Shown here: positions 34,170 to 47,000 of the stretch, piece after piece
Layout of the letters: each line of letters starts with the position of its first letter
How positions within the stretch are numbered: the first letter of the stretch is position 1
Assembly (NCBI GenBank): GCA_038093975.1
Contig: JBBPTG010000002.1
Span: 496,001-560,000, forward strand
Direction: 5' to 3'
DNA from: Chalciporus piperatus
Lineage: Eukaryota; Basidiomycota; Agaricomycetes; Boletales; Boletaceae
DNA: 64,000 nucleotides
The notes under the pieces: generated by a model
Told to the model about the DNA's origin: nothing
The model's input: only the letters and a program-made list of their open reading frames with translations
Databases searched by the model: none
Position numbers and translations under genes: made by a program

Positions 34170-35573
34170 ATGGCAGAGGTTGACTACAACCGCAAGCGGT
34201 CTCGTTCCCCTTCAGACTCGGACGAGAAAAAGCATCACAAACGTGCAAACACAGGCGCTACGGCATCCGCGGATGACTCACGAGCTCGGAAGACCCAAGA
34301 TTTCGCCGCCCCTCCGCGTTTGTCTATGACTCGCGATGTGAATATGGCAGAAGGTCCTGCGTCGGTAGCAGACACGACGGCGTCTACCCCTTCTCCCAAA
34401 CCCTCGTCATCGGATAACAAGGGCGGTGATTCGCGCACCAGGTCAGATGAAGACAAATTACATACAACTGCTTCTGCGGCCCCTCCTTCAGCCACGATTA
34501 ACATGCGCTGCCTGATCGTCACTCAGGATGCCTCGATCATCATAGGCAAGAGTGGTACACACGTCAACGAGATTCGTGACAAGAGTGGTGCTCGCGTTAT
34601 GGTTTCAGAGAGCATCCCCGGCAATCCAGAGAGGATTCTTAATGTTAGCGGACCACTTGACGCTGTGTCAAAGGCAAGTCCTCCGAAGTCTTGTAACTGT
34701 GAATATTTCTCATAGGAAATATGTGGCGTCATCAGGCATTTGGGCTCATCGTACGGAGGATCAACGACGAACCTTTCGACGTCCCCTCTGTCCCCGGTAG
34801 TCGCGCGGTCACTATCAAGTTCATGATTCCGAACTCCCGTATGGGGTCCGTGATAGGCAAGCAAGGTTCCAAAATCAAAGAGATACAAGATGCCAGCGGC
34901 GCTCGGTTGAACGCGAGCGAGGGTATGCTCCCGGGCTCGACGGAAGTAAGCACCATACACAATGAGAGACTGTATCAAGCCCTTATATGCTATTTAAATT
35001 TGCGTAGCGGGTCCTGAGTGTCGCAGGTGTCGCAGACGCTATCCACATAGCGACGTACTACATCGGCAACATACTCATCGAAGCTCAAGAACGCATGCCA
35101 TTGTCCTCCAGCAGCCATTCGAGCTACCGCCCCTCGAGTTACTCTCGACGGCCACAGTATACAGGCTCATCTTATGTGCCAGGCCAAGCTTCGACTTCGC
35201 ATCAACCGTATGCGCCGTCGCAGGGCGCACCTCAACAACTGCAAACACAACAAATCTACATTCCGAATGACCTCGTGGGATGTATCATCGGAAAGGGTGG
35301 CAGTAAAATCAATGAGATCAGGAATATGAGTGCCAGTCAGATCAAAATCATGGAGCCTGGAGCTGGCTTGAATGGCGCACCATCATCAGGTTCGGAAGGA
35401 GAAAGGCTGGTTGCGATCACTGGTCAGCCTGCAAACATTCAGATGGCGGTCCAACTATTGTACCACGTATGTGTATCTTCTTATGCCTTGTCATCCATCT
35501 CAACATACTTTCTCAATAGCGACTTGAGCAAGAGAAACAAAAGCAACTCCGGGCTTCGACTTCTTCCTCTTGA
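34170..35573 (+). CDS. Three-KH-domain RNA-binding protein (PCBP / Rnc1 / PBP2 type)
   Basis: This is a poly(C)-binding-type protein that binds mRNA to control stability or translation. The N terminus is a basic then acidic/Ser-rich disordered region (DYNRKRSRSPSDSDEKKHHK). KH1 carries RCLIVTQDASIIIGKSGTHV with the GxxG loop GKSG, KH2 IKFMIPNSRMGSVIGKQGSK with GKQG, and KH3 IYIPNDLVGCIIGKGGSKIN with GKGG. KH2 and KH3 are separated by a Ser/Tyr-rich linker (SSSSHSSYRPSSYSRRPQYT). The domain order matches S. pombe Rnc1 and yeast PBP2. The last exon is short (RLEQEKQKQLRAS...). All three loops are intact, so RNA binding is expected. Confidence 0.9.
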
Positions 35574-35885
35574 GATTGTGGGCGTGTATCGGACCCCGCG
35601 TGTGATGTTTCTTCCATCTTTCTTCAGATTTTCTTGTTGGAGAGGGTAACAAAGCCGGTTCCAGTTGTCTAGGCTTACTCTCGCATATTTCAGGTTGCGT
35701 GTTGATGCGTATGCTTGTACTCGTAAGACCAAATTCTTTTCTGCTACTTCAAAACGCTTTCGAATTCGTTTTTACTAAGTTTTGCTCTGGACAACTCGAG
35801 CGCATATTTAAACGCAGAATGTTTACGTAAGACGCTCTGCGAATTATTATCTCAGTCTGTTGCCTTCTCGATCGACTGGTCTGAG

Positions 35886-37014
35886 ATGGCGTCCATACTG
35901 AAAGCTCAAAAGGCAAACGCAGCAAAATCTGAAGCAAAAGGCAAAAACAAACGCAAGGCAGACGAACTCGACAAAGATGATGAAGCACCCGTTCAGCCAA
36001 GGAAGAGGAACAAGCAACGCGTTCTCCTGCTCTCCTCCCGTGGTGTCACCCACCGCATGCGCCATCTCATGAGCGACCTGGAGGCTCTCTTGCCCCATTT
36101 CAAGAAAGGTGTGTCGTACTAATCCATGTATCTTGACCAGAGATACAGCTTATTCCCTGCAGAATCCAAACTCGATTCGAAATCACAATTACACCTCTTG
36201 CCTGAACTAGCAGATCTTCACAACTGTAATAACACATTGTACTTCGAAGCGCGGAGACACGAGGATCTGTACATGTGGGCGGCCAAAACTCCCAACGGGC
36301 CAAGCGTAAAACTACACGTCCAAAACGTGCATACGATGGATGAACTCAAAATGACCGGCAACTGTCTAAAAGGGAGCCGAGGTATCCTTAGCTTCGACAA
36401 AGCATTCGATGAGACCGAGTGGGGAAAGTTGACGAAAGAGGTCTTCACACAAGTACGAGAGTTGATTTCTGATCTAGAGGCTAGCGGTCATCTGACTTAC
36501 CTTGTTCCTCCTAGATATTCGGTGTCCCTCCTCTAGCTCGAAGAGCGAAGCCCTTCATCGACCACGTTCTAACGTTCTCTATCCTCGATAACAAGATCTG
36601 GTTCCGAAACTTTCAGGTTGGTCTCGTGCACTTTGTTTGTATTGAGCTGGGATTGAAGCAGGTCACATGTCAGATCCTTGAGAAGGACCCGACACAACCC
36701 AATGGTCCGCCAAGTACAACCTTGGTCGAGATCGGCCCTCGGTTCGTGTTGACTCCCATCCGAATATTTGAGGGAGCGTTCGGTGGTGCCACCGTCTACT
36801 CCAACCCTGGTTCGCCCTTTTCTCCGTTGCCGTGATTGCATCCTAACCTGTTATCGCAGAATTTATCACGCCGACAGCAGTACGTAGAATGGTTAAGCAA
36901 AGTCAAGGGAACAAATACGGCAAACGGAAGGATGCACAAGAAGAACACGCGAAGAGAAAGGAACTCCGTCGGAGAGAGGAGGATGTGTTGGCGGTGTCGA
37001 AAGTGTTTGCATGA
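35886..37014 (+). CDS. BRX1: Ribosome biogenesis protein BRX1
   Basis: BRX1 is a Brix-domain protein needed for 60S subunit assembly in the nucleolus. The N terminus is lysine-rich (KAQKANAAKSEAKGKNKRKA), followed by the Brix motif KQRVLLLSSRGVTHRMRHLM. Then, over short exons, come RRHEDLYMWAAKTPNGPSVK, LTGNCLKGSRGIL-like MTGNCLKGSRGILSFDKAFD, HVLTFSILDNKIWFRNFQ and TTLVEIGPRFVLTPIRIFEG with FGGATVYSNPEF. The C-terminal exon is basic (GNKYGKRKDAQEEHAKRKEL) and ends DVLAVSKVFA. The gene is about 310 residues, normal for the family. No odd feature was noted. Confidence 0.93.
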
Positions 37015-37558
37015 GCAACCAGCTGGGGTTACACGAGTGGCACTTGTATATACGCTGCCCTGTCCTACTGTCACGATCATCACTCGTGGGTGCGTCATCG
37101 TAATAGCAGACAATGGCGAAGAAAATACTCGGCGACTTGGCGATAAGACCGTGACAGCCGTATCGCTGATCATGTCTACTTGAATCCCAGGGATGACTCG
37201 AAGTGTCCCGCGCTGCCAAAGCTGTTCTTCATTGTTCTCCTGCGTCAGCAATGTGGGTCCCTTTGTGTCCCCACAAAGGCAACTCGAAAATTACGAAACA
37301 AAGGCAAGCGTACAGAAATTAACCTGCTTATGACCCCCAAAGGCTCGCTCTTTCGGCTGAGCCGCGGAATGACCAGCCAATCATGTCTGGCGATCATCCG
37401 CTTCGAGATGGGCGCTTTGGCCTGGCCTGTCTTTGTTCCCCCTGGTCCATGTAACCGAGTGGCATGGGTTCATATATATTGTGCTGCAGCACGAGATATG
37501 CCTCCCCAAGTTACCCCGTCTGACTCTCGAACTCAGAGTCCACTCTTTGCTCATAAAA
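37015..37558. other. Intergenic region between BRX1 and the arrestin-like gene
   Basis: No supported gene. Several overlapping open frames exist but have no motif, and they read through likely UTR sequence. The region holds the BRX1 3' end and the arrestin-like promoter. Confidence 0.45.
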
Positions 37559-39176
37559 ATGCCCCTGTCTTTAAGCATACAACCATTCTCCGATGTCCTG
37601 GACATGTATGGCGGTCCGGACTCATCGTGAGTAGCTTTACCTCCGACCTTCTCCTCACAAACCTCACCGCACTTGATTAGATCTACATTTTCGCTTGCAG
37701 GCCATGTTTCCATCTCACTCATTTCCCCATCATCGATGTTCGCGCGACGAAGGACCACTACGCGTGTTCTCTTACACTCTTTGTCTATCACCTTCGAAGG
37801 ACAGTCGGAAACACTCACCCCGAAAACCGGATACGGTCCAGTCCGTCTGTGCTCGATTACACGGGAACTGTTGCCTAATGAGCCCGTGGAACTCTCAAAT
37901 GAAGGCCACGAGGGCTCCGATAAGCCGTGCTCATGGAGTGTCGTTTTTGACATCTCGGTGCCCGGTTGGCTGCCGACGAGTTCGATACACGGGGACGCCT
38001 CTCTCCAACCAACTGGGACTTGCTACGCTCTTTACGCAACCGCTACGTTCGTGTACCTCGATCTCGAGCATTCCTTGTTCCCCTTCGCCAACATCTGTGC
38101 TCCCCTTCGTACCCGGATACGCACCGTCGATGCGCCCAGGTGTCCTATTAAGCTTAGGCGTTTCGTTGAGCCACGAGCCGGATCTTCCTCTACTGCATTT
38201 CCAATGTTTGTCTATAACGTCGACGCCCGTCGCGAGCCAGACGCCGAGGGTTCATCTCGGAAATCTAATCAACCTAACGCCTTGGACAGTATTCAAGTCG
38301 TTGCCAGCATACCGAGTGCTGTAGCAATGCATGAGACCTCCATTCCCTTTGTCCTACGCCTCCGCGGGAAAAATTTGAATAGCTCCGAACGTGAACGACT
38401 GAGGATCACAGAGTTTTCCATTGACGTGGAACAGACCGAGGTATACAGGTTCGTCAGCAACCAAACATGAACGTCTCGGCCCAGTAATTAATACCCAGTT
38501 CAACAGGAGATCGTTGACTCGGGATAGCCCCCTTAGACGCCGTGTCCCCCGGGAACGAGAGCAACCCCCACGACTTCAGTTGCGGCACCCTCACCCCATT
38601 CATACCTTGTACGAGACCGGCGTTATCGGGACACTTGAAATCTTCCAATCGAGGGTAACTCGTGCATTCTCCCTTCTTCCTCCCACCGAGTCAGGCAGAT
38701 ACACGGTCTCAGGGGATGGCCGGATTTTCACGTCAGAGAGCAACGTTGACGATCACTGGTACATTATGGAAACCACCGTTCCTATTTCCGCGGAGCCTTT
38801 CGTGCACGATTGGGCGGGGCCACAAAGCCGACGGATCACCGAATCTAGCCCGCTTTTCACCGTTGAACACACTATGCACGTCACACTTCGATGTGAATAC
38901 ATTCAGGATTCCGGGGAGGCAACGTCAGAACGCCTACAGTTTTCCCTTCCAATGAAGCAGGTTTGTACACCTGGAGTGGTGACACTCGACGATTGCGAGA
39001 GTGGAGACTCGCAGAAGAACGTCCCTTTTGCGCGAACTCTTCCTGCTTATTCGCAACTCTTCCATTCGAATGGCGAGCGGAAGATCGACTACTCGATTCC
39101 ATTGCCGCCCTACGAACCTCCATCCGCGTCGTCGTCACATCAGCCGAGTTCGGCGCAGCGACAAGAAACGTCATAA
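37559..39176 (+). CDS. Arrestin-like protein (fungal)
   Basis: This protein resembles the arrestin-like hypothetical proteins that are frequent in basidiomycetes and probably act as adaptors in endocytosis of membrane proteins. Exon 1 starts at ATG 37559 (MPLSLSIQPFSDVLDMYGG), and after an intron (GTGAGT) the first beta-sandwich reads LAGHVSISLISPSS, HSLSITFEGQSETL, WSVVFDISVPGWLPTS and ATATFVYLDLEHSL. A third exon begins after the intron at about 38455 and has GTLEIFQSRVTRAF, VEHTMHVTLRCEYIQDSG, RLQFSLPMKQVCTPG and the conserved end LPAYSQLFHSNGERKIDYSI with a P-L-P-P-Y motif (PLPPYEPPSA). The PPY-like motif suits binding of Nedd4-type ligases. Family membership is by pattern, so function is inferred. 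Confidence 0.65.
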
Positions 39177-39721
39177 TCACTCCTGCCTCTATTTTTGCAC
39201 TCTAGCGGCTACTCGGTACTCAGCCATGCCACGGGTGGCATAATCGCTTGTTTATATGTATTACTCTTCTCGCAACGACTCTCTTCGAGACCATGACGAT
39301 GTCATGGGGTTTTTCCGCCTTTTACCGGTCCATTGTAACGATATTCATCATTGTTGCGTTGACTCTGTCCGCATTCGATCCTTTCTTTTCTTTCCAAAAT
39401 TTACACCAAACGGCAATGTCGAAGGACCAGCCCGGATCTACAATGTTCTACATAACTTAGCTACCACATGTGCATTACGCAAACCAACATCAAAAGCTTG
39501 CTATAATTGGAGTTCCATACATACTTGATCAACACACGGTCGAAAACCGCGTATTTCATTCAATTACGGGGTGTGGTCGTTGATTTCAATGATTTGAATC
39601 AACACACCTGAGACAGGAGGAGGACTTAAACCCTATATGGTACCCCCCCCCATCTCCATTTCGCCACCGATCAAACATATCTTATCATTCCAAGGAAATC
39701 AGCCCGGCAGAGACGCGAAAC
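39177..39721. other. Intergenic region upstream of the terpene synthase
   Basis: No convincing gene. A 70-residue hydrophobic open frame (about 39248-39460) has no splice support or conserved features. The last 100 bases before ATG 39722 include a CCCCCCCC run. The region may hold promoter elements of the terpene synthase. Confidence 0.4.
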
Positions 39722-41275
39722 ATGACAGAACGGAGTGGTACGATATATCTTTTCTTGGAATTGGATTGGTTTTATGACAACCTCGCTGTCGCCACTGTTA
39801 GGTACATACCCAGCTATGGTCTGAGCTGGTCTCAGCTCAAATGGCTATGTGTGGGCCCATGATGACTGGGAGAGCTACAAATACAGCCCGCACCCCAGGA
39901 AACTACATCCTCCCTCTCATGCCTACCGAAATCTACCAGCTCCCCAACTTCCTTGACTTATTGCCCAAGAAACCTGGAGGCGAGATTAGCCCCCACTTCA
40001 CGGAAGCTAACGATGGATACAACGCATGGGTAAGGTCGAAGCTTGGTCGACTCTTTGCAATCGTGCGCGTTTGTTCCTCGCCTCCGTCGGATCACTCAGT
40101 CTGACGCCCTTGTTAGGAGGTCTACAATGCGGAGATGCCACTATTGGCGTCGGTAGCATGGCCACTTGCGTCTTGCAAAGAGATAAGAGCGATCCTTGAC
40201 TATATGACATCGTCATTTATGCTCGAGGAGTTGACGTACGCACCTTTCGGTCTCAGTCTTTCTGCAGCGCATTACTCAAGCACACATGAATAGCGACCGC
40301 GCGTCTAGCGAGATGACCATCACTCGTTCACAGTTGTGGATCAAAACGCTGCAGGGCGACAACGGGGAATACTCCCGACACCCTTTCATCAAAATGATGC
40401 GCAAGTGGGTTATCCCATCATTTTCATTGTTAAGGATTGTCATATTGACTCCGATGTGCTAGAGAATTGGTCCCCAACATGAAAGCAGCTGTCGACCCTT
40501 TCCACTGGCCTCAATTTATCGCCACGAACGAAGCGTTTTCCAGGAATACAATTCAAGAGGCTCTTGACCGGGAGGCACATGTGAACCAGAACGCATCTCA
40601 GAACATCCAATCCTACATGGTCATGCGGCGGGAGACGATTGGAACGCGACCATGTTTCGTTCTGATGCGGTCCATTCGCCGGCTCTATATTCCAGATGAT
40701 GTCTTGGCCGATTCGGTTGTGCTGGAGATGGAGGACGTTGCGCTAGATATGGTTTTTATCGCTAATGTAAGGAGGCTATCCTGCGCGCTAGTCTTCTTAT
40801 AGACGTGCTCATCCCCTCTGTGATCTAGGACGTCTATTCATTCAAGAAAGAATGCGGCGATAATGGAGCGCTGAACAACATTCTGACGGTAATCCATAAA
40901 GATCCATCGACTCATCATATGGAACTTCAGGAAAGAATTGATTACTCCGAGAAGTTGTTCGTGGCAGCCCTCAACCGTTTCCATGAATGCAGGAAGAGGT
41001 TACCTTCGTTCGGTTGTGACCTAGATCCTCAAGTCCAACAGTATGCAGACGGTTTGATCGACTGGGTCGTTGGGAACATTGAGTGGAGTACTGTTAACCA
41101 CCGTTACAACACGTTCTCGGACGAGGAGGATAGGAGGAACAACATCATGCGAATTAACCTGGACTATCCCCGCTATGTTTTACGACGATATTTGATGATC
41201 TTCCCCATTTTACTGATCATTTGCCTTGGATATTTGTTGGTCCAGTCATCATACTGGGACGTTTTGTTCGGTTGA
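39722..41275 (+). CDS. Terpene (sesquiterpene-type) synthase with C-terminal membrane segment
   Basis: This is a class I terpene cyclase of the basidiomycete type, expected to ionise a prenyl diphosphate (probably farnesyl) and cyclise it. A 16-base coding exon (MTERS) joins GNYILPLMPTEIYQLPNFLD. The first metal motif lies in SSFMLEELTD, with EE at 40225-40230 and the final Asp supplied by the next exon, so it is EExxD instead of the usual D(D/E)xxD. The second motif NDVYSFKKE is complete but split by an intron (40767-40828). Typical segments also present are WPQFIATNEAFSRNTIQEAL, IGTRPCFVLMRSIRRLYIPD and the end-motif VNHRYNTFSDEEDRR. A hydrophobic run (YLMIFPILLIICLGYLLVQS, about 41190-41250) then gives a C-terminal membrane segment that ordinary fungal cyclases lack. 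No P450 or prenyl transferase is adjacent. Confidence 0.87.
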
Positions 41276-41358
41276 TATTTATGTAACATACCAAGTGTTT
41301 AGATTTGTTGTATCCTTGTAGTCTCCTGTACCCTTCCACTCCGTTTCCCGAATTTCTC

Positions 41359-42040
41359 TCAAAGATTTGGCAGCAACTCTACTTTCGTTCTAACCCCCCA
41401 GGTCTCAACGGGACCATCGCAATCTACCAGCCAAACTTCCACACCATCGAAGCCCGACAGACGGACTTGCCCGCGTTGTAGCCAGACGACCTGCCTACCT
41501 CCCGTGCGGCTTTCCGCGATGACACCCGTATCTCTCAACGCTTGGGCTGTCTTTTCGCGTTCATTTGCGTCTTCTTCCGTGATATAAGATACGGACATGT
41601 GAGGAAATCTCGGCGCACTGGGACGAAGTCCATGACGGCTCAGATTGGTAACGATCTGGCTCTGAAACTCGACGAGTTCTTGGGTGGGTTCGATATCGAT
41701 GAGCACGGAGCGGAAGTAGTGATCGCCCACCGCAAGAGACTGAAAATGAGCACGGATGGACTGCTGGTTGGCGGGAATGGCATCCAGTAGTATATTTAGG
41801 ATGGAGGAGTCTGTGTTGGGGACTGTGGCAATTGTGATGTGTGGTATGATAGCTGGGTATGAGTTCGCCGAAACCGTACTACGGTCCGTCGAAGGGCCTC
41901 TTGGGAGAACAGATCTTATCGCATCTATCTGCTCTCCAGTGCCCACGAGCCAAAGAGAAAGGCCTATTAGAAAGGCAAGGATGTCAGTGTAACTTTTCTA
42001 ACTCGTCCCACTCGATCTTGCGAATTGGGTCCTTACCCAT
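41359..42040 (-). CDS. Cyclic phosphodiesterase (2H family, CPD1-like)
   Basis: This enzyme is expected to open ADP-ribose 1'',2''-cyclic phosphate made during tRNA splicing. It belongs to the 2H phosphoesterase family, with two H-x-T/S motifs: PHITIATVPN and PHMSVSYITEED. The model starts with a four-base coding exon (42040-42037, ATGG) followed by an intron that begins GTAAGG and ends TTTCTAATAG, giving MGLSLWLVGTGEQIDAIRSV. Without this join no ATG is available and the open frame would lack the conserved (M)xxSLWLVP-like start. Other segments are YFRSVLIDIEPTQELVEFQ and RQVVWLQRGQVRLSGFDGVE. The total is about 205 residues. It is divergent from no gene nearby; terpene synthase ends convergently 84 bases away. 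Confidence 0.84.
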
Positions 42041-42260
42041 TTGTCAAATTGTCAAAGTTCAAGGTGACTGCCCTGATTGGTGACACACATCCGAGACATG
42101 TACACGCACCAAAAAAAACATGATGATAGCGAACAATGATAAGTAATTTACAAGAGACGCGGATCACGCAAATCTCGGGTCCAAAAACACACTATTCAAA
42201 CCGAAAACCACCGCGCGTCACCAATGAAACTTTTCGACAACGTCCAGAAGCATCTGGCCG

Positions 42261-44150
42261 TTAGTCGGAAGACTCGTGAGGCCCCAAACTCACCCAACTG
42301 CTTCCCACACTAGTGCTTTCACCGTCCCCATCATTACTTTCCACGTCCGCATCCGAACTCATATCGTGTTCATGTTCAGGGACTAATTCCGGTTGCGGCA
42401 GGGGAGGGACTGTGGTTTTCGGGACCGGGAGAACCCGCTCGACAGATCGTTGCAGGATCAAGGAGGTTTCTGTGCCCGGGGCTGTCTCAGGAGGAGTGGA
42501 ACGGGGCGGGGGTCTGGCAGGCGGGATACCGAGAGGCTGAGCCCGGACCGGGGGGACAGGTAGAATGTGATTGCGAATGTCAACCAGGATGTGAGGGAGG
42601 GACAAGAGACCGTCCAGAAGTATGGGAGGAAGGAAAGATGCAACCGTATATGTGCCAGCTGGCAAAAGGTGATAAGTATTCCAGTAGAGCGATGTCCAAA
42701 CAATCTGACAAACCTCCTGCGCCGACGGAAAATCTGTCGCCTCGCATCCAATCTTTGATCTTCTCGTAAAGGAACCCGATCCTGACACCAAAAACATATT
42801 TCCCGGAATATTTGGCTTTTGTTCCGGCACTGACGACACCAACGAGGCTGTCGACGAAATGGGAAACGTCCTCTGGAACTCGTGAACCGTGTGTTTCCTC
42901 GAGTGCGCTGAACGCTGCGCCATAAGTCGCCTTCTCTGAAGGAGTCCAATCATCCATGTCGAGAGTCATAGCGGAATTGCTTATTGATGGGCCAACAGCT
43001 CCCACGTCAACGGTGACGATACGAATTGCACCCATCCCCTGCGCAGCGACAACTTCTCGACGAAGAACATCCGCCGCACGGAGAGTAGCAGCAGCGCTCA
43101 TCGCATTAACACCACCGAATGGTAGCCCCACACGTGCGTCAGCAGCCGGCAAGCACAAGATGATGGATTTGCGTCCACGTGCGCGTTGGGAATCTATACG
43201 GAGCAACGGCAATAGAGCCTGGATGGCTTGCAGTGGTGCGATGTGCGTGGAGAGGATATGAGGAAGGTAAGAGCTACGTAACGAGATTTGTTCGAATGGA
43301 GCCGGAGTAGAGTGGATCGAAGTGGTCGGCATGGTCAACAATGAAATAACCGCGTGCAAAAGTGGGTGCTGAGGGGAAGATGCATATGGGTCACCTGCAG
43401 TAGTGATTGGGAATCTTCGGGATAACGTAGACGCCAAAGAACGGAGGAAAATAGGGATTGTCCCGGGCTGAAGAACATTCGTCAGCGAATATGCCTCCTG
43501 AGAAGATTGAAAGAAGGTACCTCGTTGGGGTCTAGGATGAGAGCACGAACGTAGCCACGTCCCTTGTTCTCAATGTCACCCACAGCTTCCGGGGACGAAA
43601 CGCTAGTGACAACGATATAGCCTTGTTTCTCGAACTCCAATATCAAAGGCAAGCCCAAGGGATGGTCACCACCCAATATAACTGGGATAAAGTCTCAAAT
43701 GTCACTCCGTGAAACAAGTAAAGTCAAAGACATACCAACAACTTGACGCTTATCGGATTGGGGAAACGTGGCCTTGGCCCGGCGACCTCTTGGAGACCTC
43801 ATCTGGACAGTACCGTATCCCGCCAGCAAGCCTGCTCCGAGAGCTGAGACGAGCACTCCTGAGGTGATCCATGGGTGTTGGACAACCCAATGGCCGGCAT
43901 TGTCGATGAGAGATGCCGGTGGGGGTGGTGGGGGTGGTGGGGGCGGCACTTGGAATGCCCCCAGGCCAGGGACACGGATTTCTGGAAGAGGAGGCAGACC
44001 AGAAGGCCCAAAGCGAGAAAAGTCTACCCAAAGACGGTTCAAGGCTTCTCGGAGATTTGGAAGATCAGGCGAGGCGGCCGTCAATGCTCCTGTAACAGTG
44101 CGTTCGACATAGTCAAAATACTGCTCAAGTTCGTCGACTGTGGGAACCAT
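42261..44150 (-). CDS. DUF1776 family protein
   Basis: This is a fungal protein of the DUF1776 family, which has a Rossmann-like short-chain-dehydrogenase fold but no assigned reaction. The N terminus (VPTVDELEQYFDYVERTVTG) precedes a polyproline run (ten or more Pro) and a hydrophobic segment (WITSGVLVSALGAGLLAGYG), possibly membrane-anchoring. The Rossmann-like part has VILGGDHPLGLPLILEFEKQ, YIVVTSVSSPEAVGDIENKG, IILCLPAADARVGLPFGGVN and AMSAAATLRAADVLRREVVA. The C-terminal 150 residues are acidic and Pro/Ser-rich. Exons are few and clear; the start is the first ATG at 44150. The function is unknown beyond the family. Confidence 0.85.
43918..43950. repeat. G-rich minisatellite encoding polyproline
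   Basis: Three tandem copies of ggtgggggt-like units occur on the plus strand, which on the minus strand encode the polyproline run of the DUF1776 protein. Runs of this kind often vary in length between strains; no length variation can be seen in a single sequence. Confidence 0.7.
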
Positions 44151-44383
44151 AGTTGCAGCTTGGGCGGCAATGTGTCCAACAGCAGGGTGGGTGGTCGACG
44201 GATGGAGGGGTAATTAGATATTGAGTTGGCTGCAGCTATACAGGGAACGGGCCGAGCACAGCATCATCTCTCATATCTTTGTGGGCAACAACATGCTTCA
44301 ATGCTACCTGGCATGAGCACGCCAATCTCACCCAGACATTCAGAATACATCGTAATCACTACTACCCTGCAGAAAGGAAAGGG

Positions 44384-44393
44384 AAAAAAAAAA
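44384..44393 (-). terminator. Pol III terminator of tRNA-Ser
   Basis: A run of ten A on the plus strand is a run of ten T on the minus strand, placed four bases after the end of the tRNA gene. Four or more T is sufficient to end transcription by RNA polymerase III. Confidence 0.8.
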
Positions 44394-44396
44394 TCC

Positions 44397-44509
44397 CGAC
44401 GCCAGCAGGACTCGAACCTGCGCACTCAAAGAGTAACAGATGACTCACTTCCCGATTTGAAATCAGAAGTCGTTCTAATCTGTCGCCGTAACCACTTGGC
44501 TATAGCGCC
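44397..44509 (-). tRNA. tRNA-Ser (anticodon AGA), with intron
   Basis: On the minus strand the gene begins GGCGCTATAGCCAAGTGG and ends TGGCGTCG. The acceptor arms pair (GGCGCTA with TGGCGTC, including G-T pairs). The anticodon stem ACAGA/TCTGT encloses the loop TTAGAA and a 31-base intron, giving anticodon AGA (serine). The long variable arm ACTC-TTT-GAGT is typical of class II tRNAs, and the T arm GCAGG-TTCGAGT-CCTGC also contains the internal B box GGTTCGAGTCC. The A box TAGCCAAGTGG is present. The intron contains TTCT, which can pair with the anticodon AGAA as introns usually do. Mature length is 82 nucleotides. Confidence 0.93.
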
Positions 44510-44707
44510 CTCGGATGCAGAAGATTACAGAACATCCAAGACATTGTAGGGCTCAAAGTAGCTTAACGCCGTTCAGATTGGGAATCTCACGACCTCATAC
44601 TAGGATAAGGTATCTAAAGATAATTTTTGGGCGTTGACACAATGCTCTGCGATAACATAAGGATAGGGTAAATCGAGTAGCACCGCGTCCACGTGTGTCA
44701 AAACTGG

Positions 44708-47000
<2,293 letters not shown>

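Noticed and set aside
39248..39460. 70-residue hydrophobic plus-strand frame upstream of the terpene synthase
   Set aside because: Low information content, no splice or motif support; probably chance.
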